Source: Leucobacter luti
Lineage (GTDB): Bacteria; Actinomycetota; Actinomycetes; Actinomycetales; Microbacteriaceae
NCBI RefSeq assembly: GCF_019464495.1
Contig: NZ_CP080492.1
Location: 124,001 to 188,000 of the forward strand
Reading direction: 5' to 3'
Length of the DNA: 64,000 nt
Shown: positions 17,571-27,274 of the stretch, piece by piece
Layout: each line of letters begins with the position of its first letter
How positions within the stretch are numbered: the stretch's first letter is position 1
Position numbers and translations under genes: made by a program
Notes under the pieces: generated by a model
The model's input: the letters and a program-made list of their open reading frames with translations, nothing else
Databases searched by the model: none
Told to the model about the DNA's origin: nothing

Positions 17571-18790
17571 CCGATGACACGACTCAGCTTCTCGCGCGCG
17601 CTGCCGCACTTGACGCTACTGATCCGCTTGCGGAATTCGCTGAGCGCTTTGTGCCCGCCAGCGGGGTGGTTGCGTATCTCGACGGAAACTCGCTCGGGCG
17701 GCCCCTGCGCGCCACGAGCAGTCGGATTGATGCGTTCGTTCGCGGTGCGTGGGGTTCGCGTCTGATCCGATCTTGGGATGAGCAGTGGATGGAACTGCCG
17801 CTCACTCTCGGTGACCGCGTTGGTGCGATCGCGCTCGGCGCCGCGGCTGGCCAGACAGTGGTAGCCGATTCAACGACGGTAATGCTGTTCAAACTCATCT
17901 CTGCGGCCGTGGGCCTGCGGCCGGGACGCAGCGAGATTCTCATCGAGGGGAGCAATTTCCCCACGGACCGCTTCGTGGCGTCGGGGATCGCGGCCGCACA
18001 CGGGCTCGAACTGCGGGTGCTGGCGGGTGATCCGCTGACCGGAGTTTCCGCCGAAGGCGTCGCGGAGGCGGTTTCAGAACGGACCGCACTCGTGGTGCTC
18101 AGCCACATCGATTACCGCTCCGGCGCGGTCGCCGATATGCCTGCGATCACCGCTGCAGCGCACGCGGCCGATGCGCTCATACTGTGGGACCTGTGCCACT
18201 CGGTCGGAGCCGTGCCCCTCGAGCTGGATCGCTGCGGAGTCGACTTCGCGGTGGGGTGCACGTACAAGTATCTGAATGGTGGGCCAGGATCTCCTGCATT
18301 TGCGTATGTCCGCAGTGACCTGCAGGGAAGCGCCGAACAACCGATCTGGGGCTGGATGGGCGCGGCCAACGTGTTTGAGATGCGAGAGCAGTACGAGCCG
18401 GCTTCGGGCATGCGGAGATTCATCAGTGGCACTCCGCCGGTGCTCGGCATGCTTCCCCTCATGGACATGCTCGATCTGGTGGAGGAAGCGGGGCTCGCGA
18501 GGATCCGTGCGAAGTCACACTCTCTGACTGCCCTGGCGATCGAGGCGTATGACCAGGTGCTGGCGCCACTCGGGGTGACGTTGCGCACTGCGCGGGATCC
18601 GGAACTGCGTGGTGGGCACGTGACGTTCGGGCACGAGCGCTTCCAGGAGATCACGCTGCGCCTGTGGGGAGATGGGGTGCTCCCTGACTATCGGCATCCT
18701 GGTGGTATTCGAATCGGCCTGTCTCCATTGAGCACGAGCCATGCCGAGACGCTGCGAGGTGTACTCGCGATTCGGGATGCCCTCGTGTGA
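17567..18790 (+). CDS. kynU: kynureninase
   Basis: 407 residues, fold-type I PLP enzyme hydrolysing kynurenine to anthranilate and alanine. The family signature CTYKYLNGGPGSPAF contains the Schiff-base Lys at residue 234. YLDGNSLGRP near the N-terminus, IEGSNFPTDRF, ALVVLSHIDYRSG and LWDLCHSVGA (cofactor Asp) are all present. It overlaps the upstream amidohydrolase gene by ATGA. No tryptophan dioxygenase or kynurenine monooxygenase is in the window, so the source of kynurenine is unknown. It may feed anthranilate to tryptophan synthesis or serve tryptophan breakdown. Confidence 0.93.
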   Translation: MTDDTTQLLARAAALDATDPLAEFAERFVPASGVVAYLDGNSLGRPLRATSSRIDAFVRGAWGSRLIRSWDEQWMELPLTLGDRVGAIALGAAAGQTVVADSTTVMLFKLISAAVGLRPGRSEILIEGSNFPTDRFVASGIAAAHGLELRVLAGDPLTGVSAEGVAEAVSERTALVVLSHIDYRSGAVADMPAITAAAHAADALILWDLCHSVGAVPLELDRCGVDFAVGCTYKYLNGGPGSPAFAYVRSDLQGSAEQPIWGWMGAANVFEMREQYEPASGMRRFISGTPPVLGMLPLMDMLDLVEEAGLARIRAKSHSLTALAIEAYDQVLAPLGVTLRTARDPELRGGHVTFGHERFQEITLRLWGDGVLPDYRHPGGIRIGLSPLSTSHAETLRGVLAIRDALV

Positions 18791-18917
18791 GAAGATGCCA
18801 CCGGCGCGCTTCGGAATGCCCTGACACGGTCTTCGCCCCCAGCCGCGCGGTTCAGGGTTCAATCACGAAGTTCTCCCCAATGACGTCATAGGGGCGTTGA
18901 GAGGCGCGGCGTCTCCC

Positions 18918-18923
18918 TAGTTT
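18918..18923 (+). promoter_or_regulatory. -10 hexamer of comEA
   Basis: TAGTTT ends 7 nt before ATG 18931; a TTGAGA at 18897-18902 is a possible -35 with a short 15-bp spacer. Confidence 0.5.
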
Positions 18924-18930
18924 GAGGGGC

Positions 18931-19973
18931 ATGACTCCCGATCATCTCCGTGCTCGCCTGCCAGCCACCGAGCGGCCTCTTCTGCGTCTACCCGAGCCGC
19001 CGGGCGAGGACCCCGAGCGATACCCACTCGACTCGCGAGTCGTACCGCAGGACGTCGCCTCGTCGCTGAGCGCTGCCTCGCAGCAGCCGACCCCGCAACG
19101 TTGGAACTCGGAAGTGCTGCTCACCGGGCTCTCCCACCGGGAACAGCCGGTGCACAGCAATGGATCAGCGCCTGAGCCACGCTCAGATCGTGGAGCCTGG
19201 GTGCGGGAGCCCACGCCAGAACGTCACGGCGCTGCCCTGCATTGGGCGGCTACCGTGTCACTCCGCGATCGCATACGACACGGCATCGCCGCGCCAATGG
19301 CCGTGGGGACGACGGTCTTCGTAGTGGCGCTCGGTGTTGCACTGGTCGTCAGCCTGCTGAGTTCGCGGGGCAACGTGCTGCCGGAGGACACGGGAAGCGG
19401 GGCCCCCAGCACGGTGGACGCGCTCGAATTGGCGGCCGGAGGCAACGGAACCGGAACCGATGGTGCGCCTGCTGCGATGACTCGCGGCTCAGGAGCTCGA
19501 GCTGGCGAGCCCGCTGATGCGCTGGGGAACGATCCACACTTTGTCCACGTCGTGGGTGCAGTCCTGGCGCCGGGGTGGTCGAGCTTCCCGAGGGCGCGAG
19601 GGTATCGGACGCACTCGACGCAGCGGGAGGCGCGACATCCGAAGCGGTGCTCGCTGGGGTCAACCTTGCGCGGCTCGTGGTGGATGGCGAACAGATTGTC
19701 GTGCCCGATGCTGCTGCTGTGGTGGCGGGGGAGACCGAGGCAGCGGCTGCGAATCCCCGGTCTCCGCGTGGTGAGGCCGGTGGCAAAACTCGACTCAACA
19801 TCGCCGATGCTGCCGAACTTGAGCAACTGCCACGGATCGGCCCAGCAATCGCCCAGCGGATCATCGAGTGGCGCATCGAGCACGGCCCGTATGCGTCCGT
19901 CGATGCTCTGCTCGACGTGCCCGGAATTGGTGTCAAGACCCTGGACGGGTTTCGAGACCGCGTAGAGCCGTGA
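18931..19973 (+). CDS. comEA: ComEA family DNA-binding protein; one-base frameshift in the sequence as given
   Basis: A membrane-anchored DNA receptor for transformation. It has a long variable cytoplasmic N-terminus (about 125 residues), one membrane helix (GTTVFVVALGVALVVSLLSS), a linker, a SLBB domain (VHVVGAVLAPGVVELPEG after repair) and tandem helix-hairpin-helix motifs (RLNIADAAELEQLPRIG, then ALLDVPGIGVKTLDG). The frame breaks at the G-run 19572-19575. One added G turns the out-of-frame PGWSSFPRA into PGVVELPEGARVSDALDAAGG and reaches the stop at 19971. The repaired length is 347 residues, longer than usual because of the N-terminal extension. comEC follows. Confidence 0.87.
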
Positions 19974-20139
19974 CCGCGCAGAGTGAGCGGGCGCGCGCTC
20001 CGGTGTGTGCGCCTCCCGATCCGGCACACGGTGACCGAATGAGACGCTGGGCTTCGGTGGCCGTGAGCGGGACTGCGGCTGGGCAGTGCGGGCCCGGTCT
20101 GCCCATTGGCCGACACCGGGCGAACACTGGAACTCGCCG

Positions 20140-22817
20140 ATGACTGGGGCTCACCGTGACTCGAGCCGCGTCGAAGCCGACCGTGAGTTCCTGAGCGCTG
20201 TTCACCCAGCGTTCCGCAGCGGGCAACCACCGCCCGGGATCTGGCGGCTCCTCGCTCCGGCACTCCTCGCGTGGGCGCTGAGCGCGTTCGCGGTGGTCCG
20301 GCCCGGGACGGGGCGCTGGCTGCTGCTCGGTGGTGCTGCGCTCGGCGTTGTCGTCGTGTGTGGCGAACTCTTCGCCGGACTGCAAGACGCACGGCGGAAG
20401 CGCGAGCATGATCGCCGACAGCCACCAGACTCAGCCCACCGAGCGCTCGGGAAACCGACTGCCCGCGCGCGGACACCGCGGTACCTCGCCGGGCCGGTGG
20501 TGATCAGCTGCGCCCTCGTGGCGCTGCTCGGGGCTCGAATCGATCACGGCGAGACGGTGCGCAGTGACGCGACTCTCGAAGCTCAGGCGGAGCGAACTAC
20601 CGCCCGCAGCTACGAGGTGATCCTGCGCGGATACCCCACCACCGGGGACGGCGCGACCTGGATTGTGGCGAGCGTGCGCGGAGCGAACGGTTGGGTGCCG
20701 ATCGTGCTCTGGTGTGGCAACGATGCCTTCGATACCCGCGCGGAGACCGCTCGCTCAGTGACCGGAGCCATGAGCGCTGCCGCGCCGCCTCCGTCGGGAT
20801 CACCGTCGGGGAGTGCGCCTGAGCCGGAGCACGAACGCGACGTGTGTGCACCTGAGTGGGGGCCAGGGGCTGCCGTGGTGGTCCGCGGTACGCTCGTCAA
20901 ACTGGAGGCAGGATCGAGCTCAGCGTTCGGTGTCCGGGTCAGTGCGGCCCGGTCACGCAGCAGCGGGGAGCAGCGAGCACTGGAGCGGCCGGACTCAGGA
21001 CCGGCCTGCGGGCCGCGGCAGCGCAGATCTCAGGGGCGGAACTCGTCCCCGGCCTTGCTGTCGGAGACACCGCTCTGGTGGATCAACACACCGATGCGCA
21101 GATGCGGAACGCGTCGTTGACCCATATGGTCGCGGTGTCCGGAGCAAATTGCGCACTTGTTACGAGCTCGCTCGGATGGGTTGTTGCGCGCTGCGGAGCG
21201 GGCCGTCGGATACGGGTCCTCGTGCAGGCCACGGCGCTGATGGTGTTCGTGTATATCGTCGGTCCCGACCCAAGCGTGCAACGCGCTGCAGTGATGGCCG
21301 CGGTGATCCTGCTGTCTGGGTATGGCGGGAAACGCAGTGTCGCGCTTCCCGCACTTGCCTGTGCGATCATCGCACTCCTGGTGCGCGATCCGTGGCAGTC
21401 CTTGCATCCTGGCTTCGCGCTCTCCGTTGCGGCAACAGGCGGCATCTTACTCGCGGTGCCCGCGTTCACCCGCGCGCTCGCACGTTGGATGCGGGTGCCC
21501 CGGTGGGCCATCCTTCCGATCGCCGTGGCCGCGGCGGCTCAAATGGCGTGTGCGCCGCTACTGGTGCTCATTCAACCGGGACTGCCCGCGGTCGGCGTGC
21601 TCGCCAACGTGGTGGCCGCGCCTGCTGCGCCGTTCGGAACAGGGCTCGGCCTCGTCGCCCTGATCACACTTCCGATCGCGCCGGACTTGGGCGCGTGGTG
21701 CACACAGCTGGCTGGCGTGGCAGGGCAGTGGATTGTTGGAACGGCGGCAGTGACGTCAGCATTGCCGTACGCACGTTGGCCGTGGCCTGGTGGCTGGCCA
21801 GGAGCTCTGCTGCTCGCGGGCGTCGAGGTCGCACTCGGCCTCGCTTGGTGGCTGTTCTCCAGCAGAGTCAGTCGGTCCGCGCGGGGTCGGCCCTGGGGCT
21901 CCGCCACGACCGCTTCTAAATCGGCCGTTCGTTGGACGCTCGGCCTCGCGACAGCCGGAGTGGGCACGCTGCTGGGGCCCACCGTAGTTGCGCCGACCAC
22001 CGCGCGCACTGCTGTGCCGCAGGATTGGAGCGTTGTGGCGTGCGACGTTGGCCAGGGAGACGCCGTTCTGGCCCGTGATCCGGCGAGACCCTCGGAGGTG
22101 CTGCTCGTGGACACCGGTGACGACGCAGAAGCGCTCCTGGGATGCCTGGAACGGTTTCGGGTCGACCGGATCACTCTGTTGGTCATCAGCCATGATCATC
22201 AGGACCACTTCGGTGCACTCAGCGCGGTGTCGAGCCGCGTGGATCGAGCGTTGGTGGCCCCAGAAAACCGTGAGGGTGGGCGTACGCGACCCCTGCTCGA
22301 GGAGCTCGGGCGCGCAGGTATCCCCGTCGACATCGCGCGTGGCGGTGCCCGGGGCACTGTCGGCGCGGGCATGCCGTGGCGCATACTGGGCCCGAGCGGG
22401 GAGCGCGTGCCAGCCAATGCCAACGCTGCAAGCGTGGTGATGACCGTGCGTGCCGGAGCATTCACGGTGTTGTTTCTCGGGGACACCGGTGAAGAATCAC
22501 AGACTGAGTTGCTCAGATCAGCTGGCGAGCTCCGCGCAGACATCGTAAAAGTCGCGCACCACGGCTCGCGCGACCAAGCCCCTGCGTTGCCCGCACGAGT
22601 CAGGGCTGAACTGGGGCTGATCTCGGTGGGCCTGGACAATCGCTACGGACACCCCACGACAGAAACCTTGGCTGAGTTGCGCTCAGCGGGCACGCGGCCA
22701 GCCCGCACAGATGAACTGGGGAGCATCGCGGTGAGCGGAGAACCGGGGCGGCTTCGCGTGTGGGGAACATCTCCGAGGGCGCCCTCAGAATCAGCCACCG
22801 TGGTCCGCTCAGACTGA
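20140..22817 (+). CDS. comEC: ComEC/Rec2 family competence protein; one-base frameshift in the sequence as given
   Basis: DNA-translocation channel protein of the competence system. N-terminal helices and an OB-like segment precede the ComEC core, recognised by LTHMVAVSGANCALV, AAVMAAVILLSG and many membrane helices. A C-terminal metallo-beta-lactamase-like domain follows (CDVGQGDAVL, VDTGDD, VISHDHQDHFGAL, KVAHHGSRDQ). The frame breaks at the G-run 20965-20968; one added G joins SRSSGGAASTGAAGLRTGL to the downstream frame. The repaired length is 892 residues. ATG 20140 is the best start seen in this frame, but the 166 bp after comEA leave the N-terminus uncertain. With comEA intact after repair, natural competence is plausible but unproven. 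Confidence 0.87.
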
Positions 22818-22867
22818 ACGCTCCGCACTCTCACAGTGTCGATAGTCCGGGTGTCTGGGGTCACAGC

Positions 22868-22873
22868 TAGGGT
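22868..22873 (+). promoter_or_regulatory. -10 hexamer of holA
   Basis: TAGGGT ends 6 nt before GTG 22880, leaderless spacing. Confidence 0.55.
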
Positions 22874-22879
22874 TGAGGG

Positions 22880-23896
22880 GTGGCAGCAGCACGAGGAACC
22901 CAAGCGAAGACCCCGCAGCTCGACTGGACGGAGGCACGCCCTGCTCCGGTCGTGCTCATTAGCGGGCCGGAGGCCTTTCTTGCTGACCGCGCCGCTCAGG
23001 CGATCCGCACCACACTTGTCGAAGCGCACCCCGATCTGGAGGTGCACGACGTCGACGCCGCATCCTATGCAGCGGGGGAGCTGTTCACGCTTGCGAGCCC
23101 GTCACTCTTTGCTGAACCCAGACTCCTCCGCATTGACGGAGTCGAGAAATGCTCAGATGCGTTCATTGAGGATGCGAAACGCTACCTGACCGAGCCCGCG
23201 GACGACACGACGATCGTGCTGCGGCACAGCAGCGGCCAGCGAGGCAAGGCGCTCCTGGACCTGATTCGTAAGGGAACCGGCGATGCGATTGAGATCGCTT
23301 GTCCTGAGGTGAAGAAAGACGCCGACCGGCTCGCATTCGCCCAGGCAGAGTTCCGTCGCCTCGGTGCGCAGATCACCCCGGGAGCGCTCCGAATGCTCGT
23401 CGGTGCATACTCTGGTGGCATCGGCGAACTGGCTGGCGCTTGCGTGCAGCTCGTCTCTGACGTTGGAGCGCGCATTTCCGAGGATGAGGTCAACCGCGCG
23501 ACAGAGGGCCGGGTCGAGACGAACGCATTTCGTGTCGCTGATGCGGCTACTGCCGGGCGAGGCGCGGAAGCTTTGGTGCTGCTGCGCCAGGCGCTCTCCA
23601 CTGGCACAGACCCGATCCCGCTGCTCGCAGCGCTCAATATGAAAATGCGCGCTATGGCTCGCGTCTACGGTGCGAGCGGTGGAAGCGGCCAACTCGCGAA
23701 GGAATTGGGCATGGCCCCGTGGCAGGTTGAGCGTGCGCAGCGCGAGCTCCGTGGCTGGCGCGAGGCTGATCTCGCTCGCTGTATCGACCAGGCGGCCGAG
23801 ACCGAGTGGCTCCTCAAAGGCGGCACACGCGATCCCGAGTACGCCCTCGAGAAGTTTGTGCTCCTCGTGGCGCGCCGGGGACGCGAACGGCAGTAG
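22880..23896 (+). CDS. holA: DNA polymerase III subunit delta
   Basis: 338 residues, clamp-loader subunit that opens the beta clamp during replication. The N-terminal nucleotide-binding-like domain begins PVVLISGPEAFLADRAAQAI, which lacks a functional Walker A as expected for delta. The middle contains LLRIDGVEKCS and the C-terminal collar domain ends with LLKGGTRDPEYALEKFVLLV, a typical actinobacterial HolA ending. GTG 22880 fits a leaderless transcript. It is convergent with rpsT across a 140-bp gap. Confidence 0.93.
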   Translation: MAAARGTQAKTPQLDWTEARPAPVVLISGPEAFLADRAAQAIRTTLVEAHPDLEVHDVDAASYAAGELFTLASPSLFAEPRLLRIDGVEKCSDAFIEDAKRYLTEPADDTTIVLRHSSGQRGKALLDLIRKGTGDAIEIACPEVKKDADRLAFAQAEFRRLGAQITPGALRMLVGAYSGGIGELAGACVQLVSDVGARISEDEVNRATEGRVETNAFRVADAATAGRGAEALVLLRQALSTGTDPIPLLAALNMKMRAMARVYGASGGSGQLAKELGMAPWQVERAQRELRGWREADLARCIDQAAETEWLLKGGTRDPEYALEKFVLLVARRGRERQ

Positions 23897-23902
23897 ATTG
23901 CT

Positions 23903-23951
23903 TGCCCGGCGCCGCGTACTCGGTGGAGCCAGCACACTGCCCGGCGCCGCG
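23903..23951. repeat. short direct repeat in the holA-rpsT gap
   Basis: TGCCCGGCGCCGCG occurs at 23903-23916 and again at 23938-23951. No function is evident. Confidence 0.5.
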
Positions 23952-24029
23952 CCCAACTCGGATCGTTTGCGGGGAGGGCGGGGTACGGCTGTTCGCTCGG
24001 GTGCGGCTGAGACGTCGGAGGGCAACGCA

Positions 24030-24059
24030 AAACGGGCCCCGCCGTAGCGGAGCCCGTTT
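24030..24059 (-). terminator. terminator of rpsT
   Basis: AAACGGGC and GCCCGTTT (24030-24037 and 24052-24059) form an 8-bp stem continued, after one C-A mismatch, by CCGC/GCGG around a CGTA loop. On the minus strand it is followed by a T-run (CCCGTTTTGCG), 30 nt after the rpsT stop. Confidence 0.82.
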
Positions 24060-24092
24060 GGGTGAGATCCAGAGGATCTCGAAGCACGATGC

Positions 24093-24353
24093 TTAGAGCG
24101 CAGCAACCTGGCTCGCGAGAGCCGACTTGCGGTTCGCTGCCTGGTTCTTGTGGATAACGCCCTTGGAAACGGCCTTATCGAGCTTGCGGCTCGCGACCTG
24201 GAGCTTCTCCTCAGCGACGGTCTTGTCGCCGGCAGTGATGGCCACACGCGTCGCGCGGACCGCGGTGCGGAGCTCGCTCTTGTACGCGCGGTTACGCTCG
24301 GTAGCCTTCAGGTTGGTCTTGATGCGCTTGATCTGCGACTTAATGTTTGCCAC
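24093..24353 (-). CDS. rpsT: 30S ribosomal protein S20
   Basis: 86 residues, normal length for bS20. It has the basic N-terminus [21 protein letters not shown], the helical repeats and a C-terminal [19 protein letters not shown]. It binds 16S rRNA early in 30S assembly. The start is GTG 24353..24351, with AAGGA about 11 nt upstream. It is monocistronic, with its own terminator, and sits at its usual place between holA and lepA. Confidence 0.97.
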   Translation of the reverse strand: MANIKSQIKRIKTNLKATERNRAYKSELRTAVRATRVAITAGDKTVAEEKLQVASRKLDKAVSKGVIHKNQAANRKSALASQVAAL

Positions 24354-24555
24354 GTTGTGGGGTGTCCTTAACGGTACGGGTTAAACAGGTGAATCCGCGC
24401 GGCGAGAGAGGGCACCTTGCGGGGTGTGTGGTGTGAGCCACACGCAAGCCAAGAACCAACTCTAGCAGATATCCGCGTAAATCGAATGAGACCGGACGCG
24501 GCGCGGCGCGCTTGAGGGTCTCCCTCTCTGAAGTCGGAGCTGAGCCAAGCGCCAC

Positions 24556-25347
24556 TCACCAGCTCACCTCATCGCCGACGTGGATCTCGCCACCTGAGCC
24601 GGTGGGGAGCAAGAGCCGTCCCAGCGTTGGTTCGTGTTGCCCGAGCTGCTGCGTGAGAGTGGTCAAGATCCTCAGGTCGCGCTTGCCCGTGTCTGGATTC
24701 GCGTGGGTGGCGAGGCAGCGCACGATTGAGTGCTGCGGAGCAAACTCGACGCCGCCAATTGTGACTGGTCCGCGCCACGCGAGCTCGGCCTCGGCGGGCA
24801 CGCCGTCGATCACGATGTTCGAACGAAAACGCCGGTCGTCCACCGTCGTGTCGAGCACCGTGGAGAGCGCCTGTACGCTCGCGCTGCTGTGCACGGAAAT
24901 GTAGCCCCGTGCGCGATCCTGAAAGCGGGAGGTGATCCCGTCACCCAGGAGTTTGAGGGGAAGGCGTCCGGGTCGCTGCAGACGTTTGGCCTCAGGAGTG
25001 GTGAGCACGAACTCGGTCACCGCGTCCTCGAGTGCCAGCCGTCCTGCAGTGTCGAGACCAGCCTGCACGAGCACCCTGCCGTCACGAGAGAGGCGAACCG
25101 TGCCACTTTCCGCGGCATACTCCAGACGCAGCTCAGCGAGCGCTGGGAAGTCCTGGAGCGAAAGCCCTCCAGCCTTCGGCCACGAATCGAGGCCGTCACG
25201 GTCCTCGGGCTCCACCGCATCGGCGAAGCGGAAGGCCAGTACGCGGTCACCTGAGATCCTGCCATCATCCTGCACCAGCAGCGATTGCACGGGTTCGGGG
25301 GTAAACCCCTTCACTGGGTAGCGCGAGAGCGCGACGACTGTGGCCAT
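24556..25347 (-). CDS. MOSC domain-containing protein
   Basis: 263 residues. An N-terminal MOSC beta-barrel domain (VVALSRYPVKGFTPEPV) is followed by the MOSC core, whose invariant Cys lies in SIVRCLATHANPDTG. MOSC proteins carry or use molybdenum cofactor, as in molybdenum cofactor sulfurases and mARC-type reductases. The Cys supports Moco or sulfur binding, but the substrate is unknown. It ends 200 bp upstream of rpsT on the same strand and starts 73 bp from divergent lepA. No Moco synthesis genes lie nearby. Confidence 0.86.
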   Translation of the reverse strand: MATVVALSRYPVKGFTPEPVQSLLVQDDGRISGDRVLAFRFADAVEPEDRDGLDSWPKAGGLSLQDFPALAELRLEYAAESGTVRLSRDGRVLVQAGLDTAGRLALEDAVTEFVLTTPEAKRLQRPGRLPLKLLGDGITSRFQDRARGYISVHSSASVQALSTVLDTTVDDRRFRSNIVIDGVPAEAELAWRGPVTIGGVEFAPQHSIVRCLATHANPDTGKRDLRILTTLTQQLGQHEPTLGRLLLPTGSGGEIHVGDEVSW

Positions 25348-25406
25348 GACCCCATCTTTGCAGAGCCTGTTCGTGGCTCAATGAGCGACTGGCGCTCGCT
25401 GCATGC

Positions 25407-25412
25407 GATAAT
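25407..25412 (+). promoter_or_regulatory. -10 hexamer of lepA
   Basis: GATAAT ends 8 nt before ATG 25421, compatible with a leaderless or near-leaderless mRNA. Confidence 0.5.
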
Positions 25413-25420
25413 GGCTCACA

Positions 25421-27274
25421 ATGTCTCCACGCAGCGTGAACCCTCCTGTCCCGGCGTCGACCGACCCCGCGCGCATCCGCAACTTTTGCATCATTGCGCA
25501 CATCGATCACGGCAAGTCGACGCTTGCTGACCGCATGTTGCAGGTCACGGGCACCGTACCCGACCGCGAAATGCGGGCGCAGTACCTCGATCGCATGGAT
25601 ATTGAGCGCGAGCGCGGTATCACGATCAAGTCGCAGGCCGTCCGCATGCACTGGGATGCCGATGGCACCGCGTACGCACTCAACATGATCGACACGCCGG
25701 GTCACGTCGACTTCAGCTATGAAGTCTCGCGCTCACTTGCAGCGTGTGAAGGCGCCATTCTGCTCGTTGACGCAGCACAGGGGATTGAGGCGCAGACGCT
25801 CGCGAACCTCTATCTCGCCATGGAGAACGACCTTGAGATCATTCCCGTGCTGAATAAGATCGATCTTCCTGCCGCGGACCCTGAGCGCGTGTCGCGCGAG
25901 ATCGCTGATCTCATCGGCGGAAACCCCGAGGACATTTTGAAGGTGTCTGGCAAAACCGGGGCAGGCGTCGAAGAGCTGCTCGACAGTGTTGTGCAGCGGA
26001 TTCCGGCCCCCGTTGGCGACCCCGACGCGCCACCCCGGGCGATGATCTTTGACTCGGTGTACGACGCCTACCGCGGTGTTGTCACCTACGTGCGCATGAT
26101 TGACGGCAAACTCTCACCGCGTGAAAAGGTGCAGATGATGTCGACCGGGTCTGATCACGAAGCGCTTGAGATTGGTGTGTCGTCTCCGGAGCCGACACCA
26201 ACGAAGGGGCTCGCAGTCGGCGAGGTGGGCTACCTCATTACCGGCGTGAAAGACGTGCGTCAGTCGAAAGTCGGAGACACGATTACTTCGAAGCGCAATC
26301 CCGCTTCTGAGGCGCTGCCCGGCTACACCGATCCGAAGCCGATGGTGTTCTCCGGGCTGTACCCGCTCGACGGCAGTGACTACCCGGTGCTCCGTGAAGC
26401 CCTGGACAAGCTCAAGCTTGAGGATGCGGCGCTGCAGTTCGAACCGGAAACGTCTGTCGCGCTCGGCTTCGGCTTCCGTTGCGGATTCCTCGGCCTGTTG
26501 CACCTCGAGATCGTCTCAGAGCGCCTGCGCCGCGAATTCGACCTCGATCTCATCGCCACCGCGCCCAGTGTGATTTACCAGGTCACCACGGACGATGGCA
26601 AAGAAGTGACCGTCACAAACCCTTCGGAATACCCCGACGGAAAGATCGCGAGCGTCCGCGAACCGGTCGTCAAAACTGCCATCCTCGCACCGAAAGACTA
26701 TGTCGGGGCGATCATGGAGCTGTGCCAGAGCCGACGGGGCAACCTCATGGGGATGGAGTATCTCGGTGAGCGTGTTGAGCTGCGCTACAGCATGCCGCTC
26801 GGAGAAATCGTGTTCGACTTCTTCGATCATCTGAAGAGTCGTACCCAGGGCTACGCGAGCCTCGACTACGAGCCGATGGGGGATCAGGAAGCCGACCTCG
26901 TCAAGGTGGACATCCTGTTGCAGGGAGAAGCGGTCGATGCGTTCAGCGCGATTGTGCACCGCGACTCGGCTTACGCCTACGGCACGATGATGGCTGAGCG
27001 ACTGCGCAAATTGATCCCGCGGCAGCAGTTCGAAGTCCCGATCCAGGCTGCAATTGGTGCGCGCGTGATTGCCCGTGAAACGATTCGTGCGATCCGCAAG
27101 GATGTCCTTGCCAAGTGCTACGGTGGCGACATTAGCCGCAAGCGCAAGCTGCTCGAGAAGCAGAAGGAAGGCAAGAAGCGCATGAAGATGGTCGGCCGCG
27201 TCGAGGTGCCGCAAGAAGCGTTCATCGCCGCCCTTTCGGGGGACGTGGAAGGCAAGGACGCGGCGAAGCGATGA
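25421..27274 (+). CDS. lepA: elongation factor 4 (LepA), ribosome back-translocase GTPase
   Basis: 617 residues, full length. G1 is [15 protein letters not shown], then the RGITIKSQ switch, G3 [11 protein letters not shown] and G4 NKIDLP. The family C-terminal domain ends [20 protein letters not shown]. LepA remodels stalled or mis-translocated ribosomes and contributes to 30S maturation. The downstream DUF1990 gene overlaps by ATGA, indicating one transcript. Confidence 0.97.
   Translation: MSPRSVNPPVPASTDPARIRNFCIIAHIDHGKSTLADRMLQVTGTVPDREMRAQYLDRMDIERERGITIKSQAVRMHWDADGTAYALNMIDTPGHVDFSYEVSRSLAACEGAILLVDAAQGIEAQTLANLYLAMENDLEIIPVLNKIDLPAADPERVSREIADLIGGNPEDILKVSGKTGAGVEELLDSVVQRIPAPVGDPDAPPRAMIFDSVYDAYRGVVTYVRMIDGKLSPREKVQMMSTGSDHEALEIGVSSPEPTPTKGLAVGEVGYLITGVKDVRQSKVGDTITSKRNPASEALPGYTDPKPMVFSGLYPLDGSDYPVLREALDKLKLEDAALQFEPETSVALGFGFRCGFLGLLHLEIVSERLRREFDLDLIATAPSVIYQVTTDDGKEVTVTNPSEYPDGKIASVREPVVKTAILAPKDYVGAIMELCQSRRGNLMGMEYLGERVELRYSMPLGEIVFDFFDHLKSRTQGYASLDYEPMGDQEADLVKVDILLQGEAVDAFSAIVHRDSAYAYGTMMAERLRKLIPRQQFEVPIQAAIGARVIARETIRAIRKDVLAKCYGGDISRKRKLLEKQKEGKKRMKMVGRVEVPQEAFIAALSGDVEGKDAAKR

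Noticed and set aside
18819..18857. Terminator after kynU (CCCTGA / TCAGGG)
   Set aside because: Only six base pairs around a 27-nt loop without inner pairing; too weak to list.
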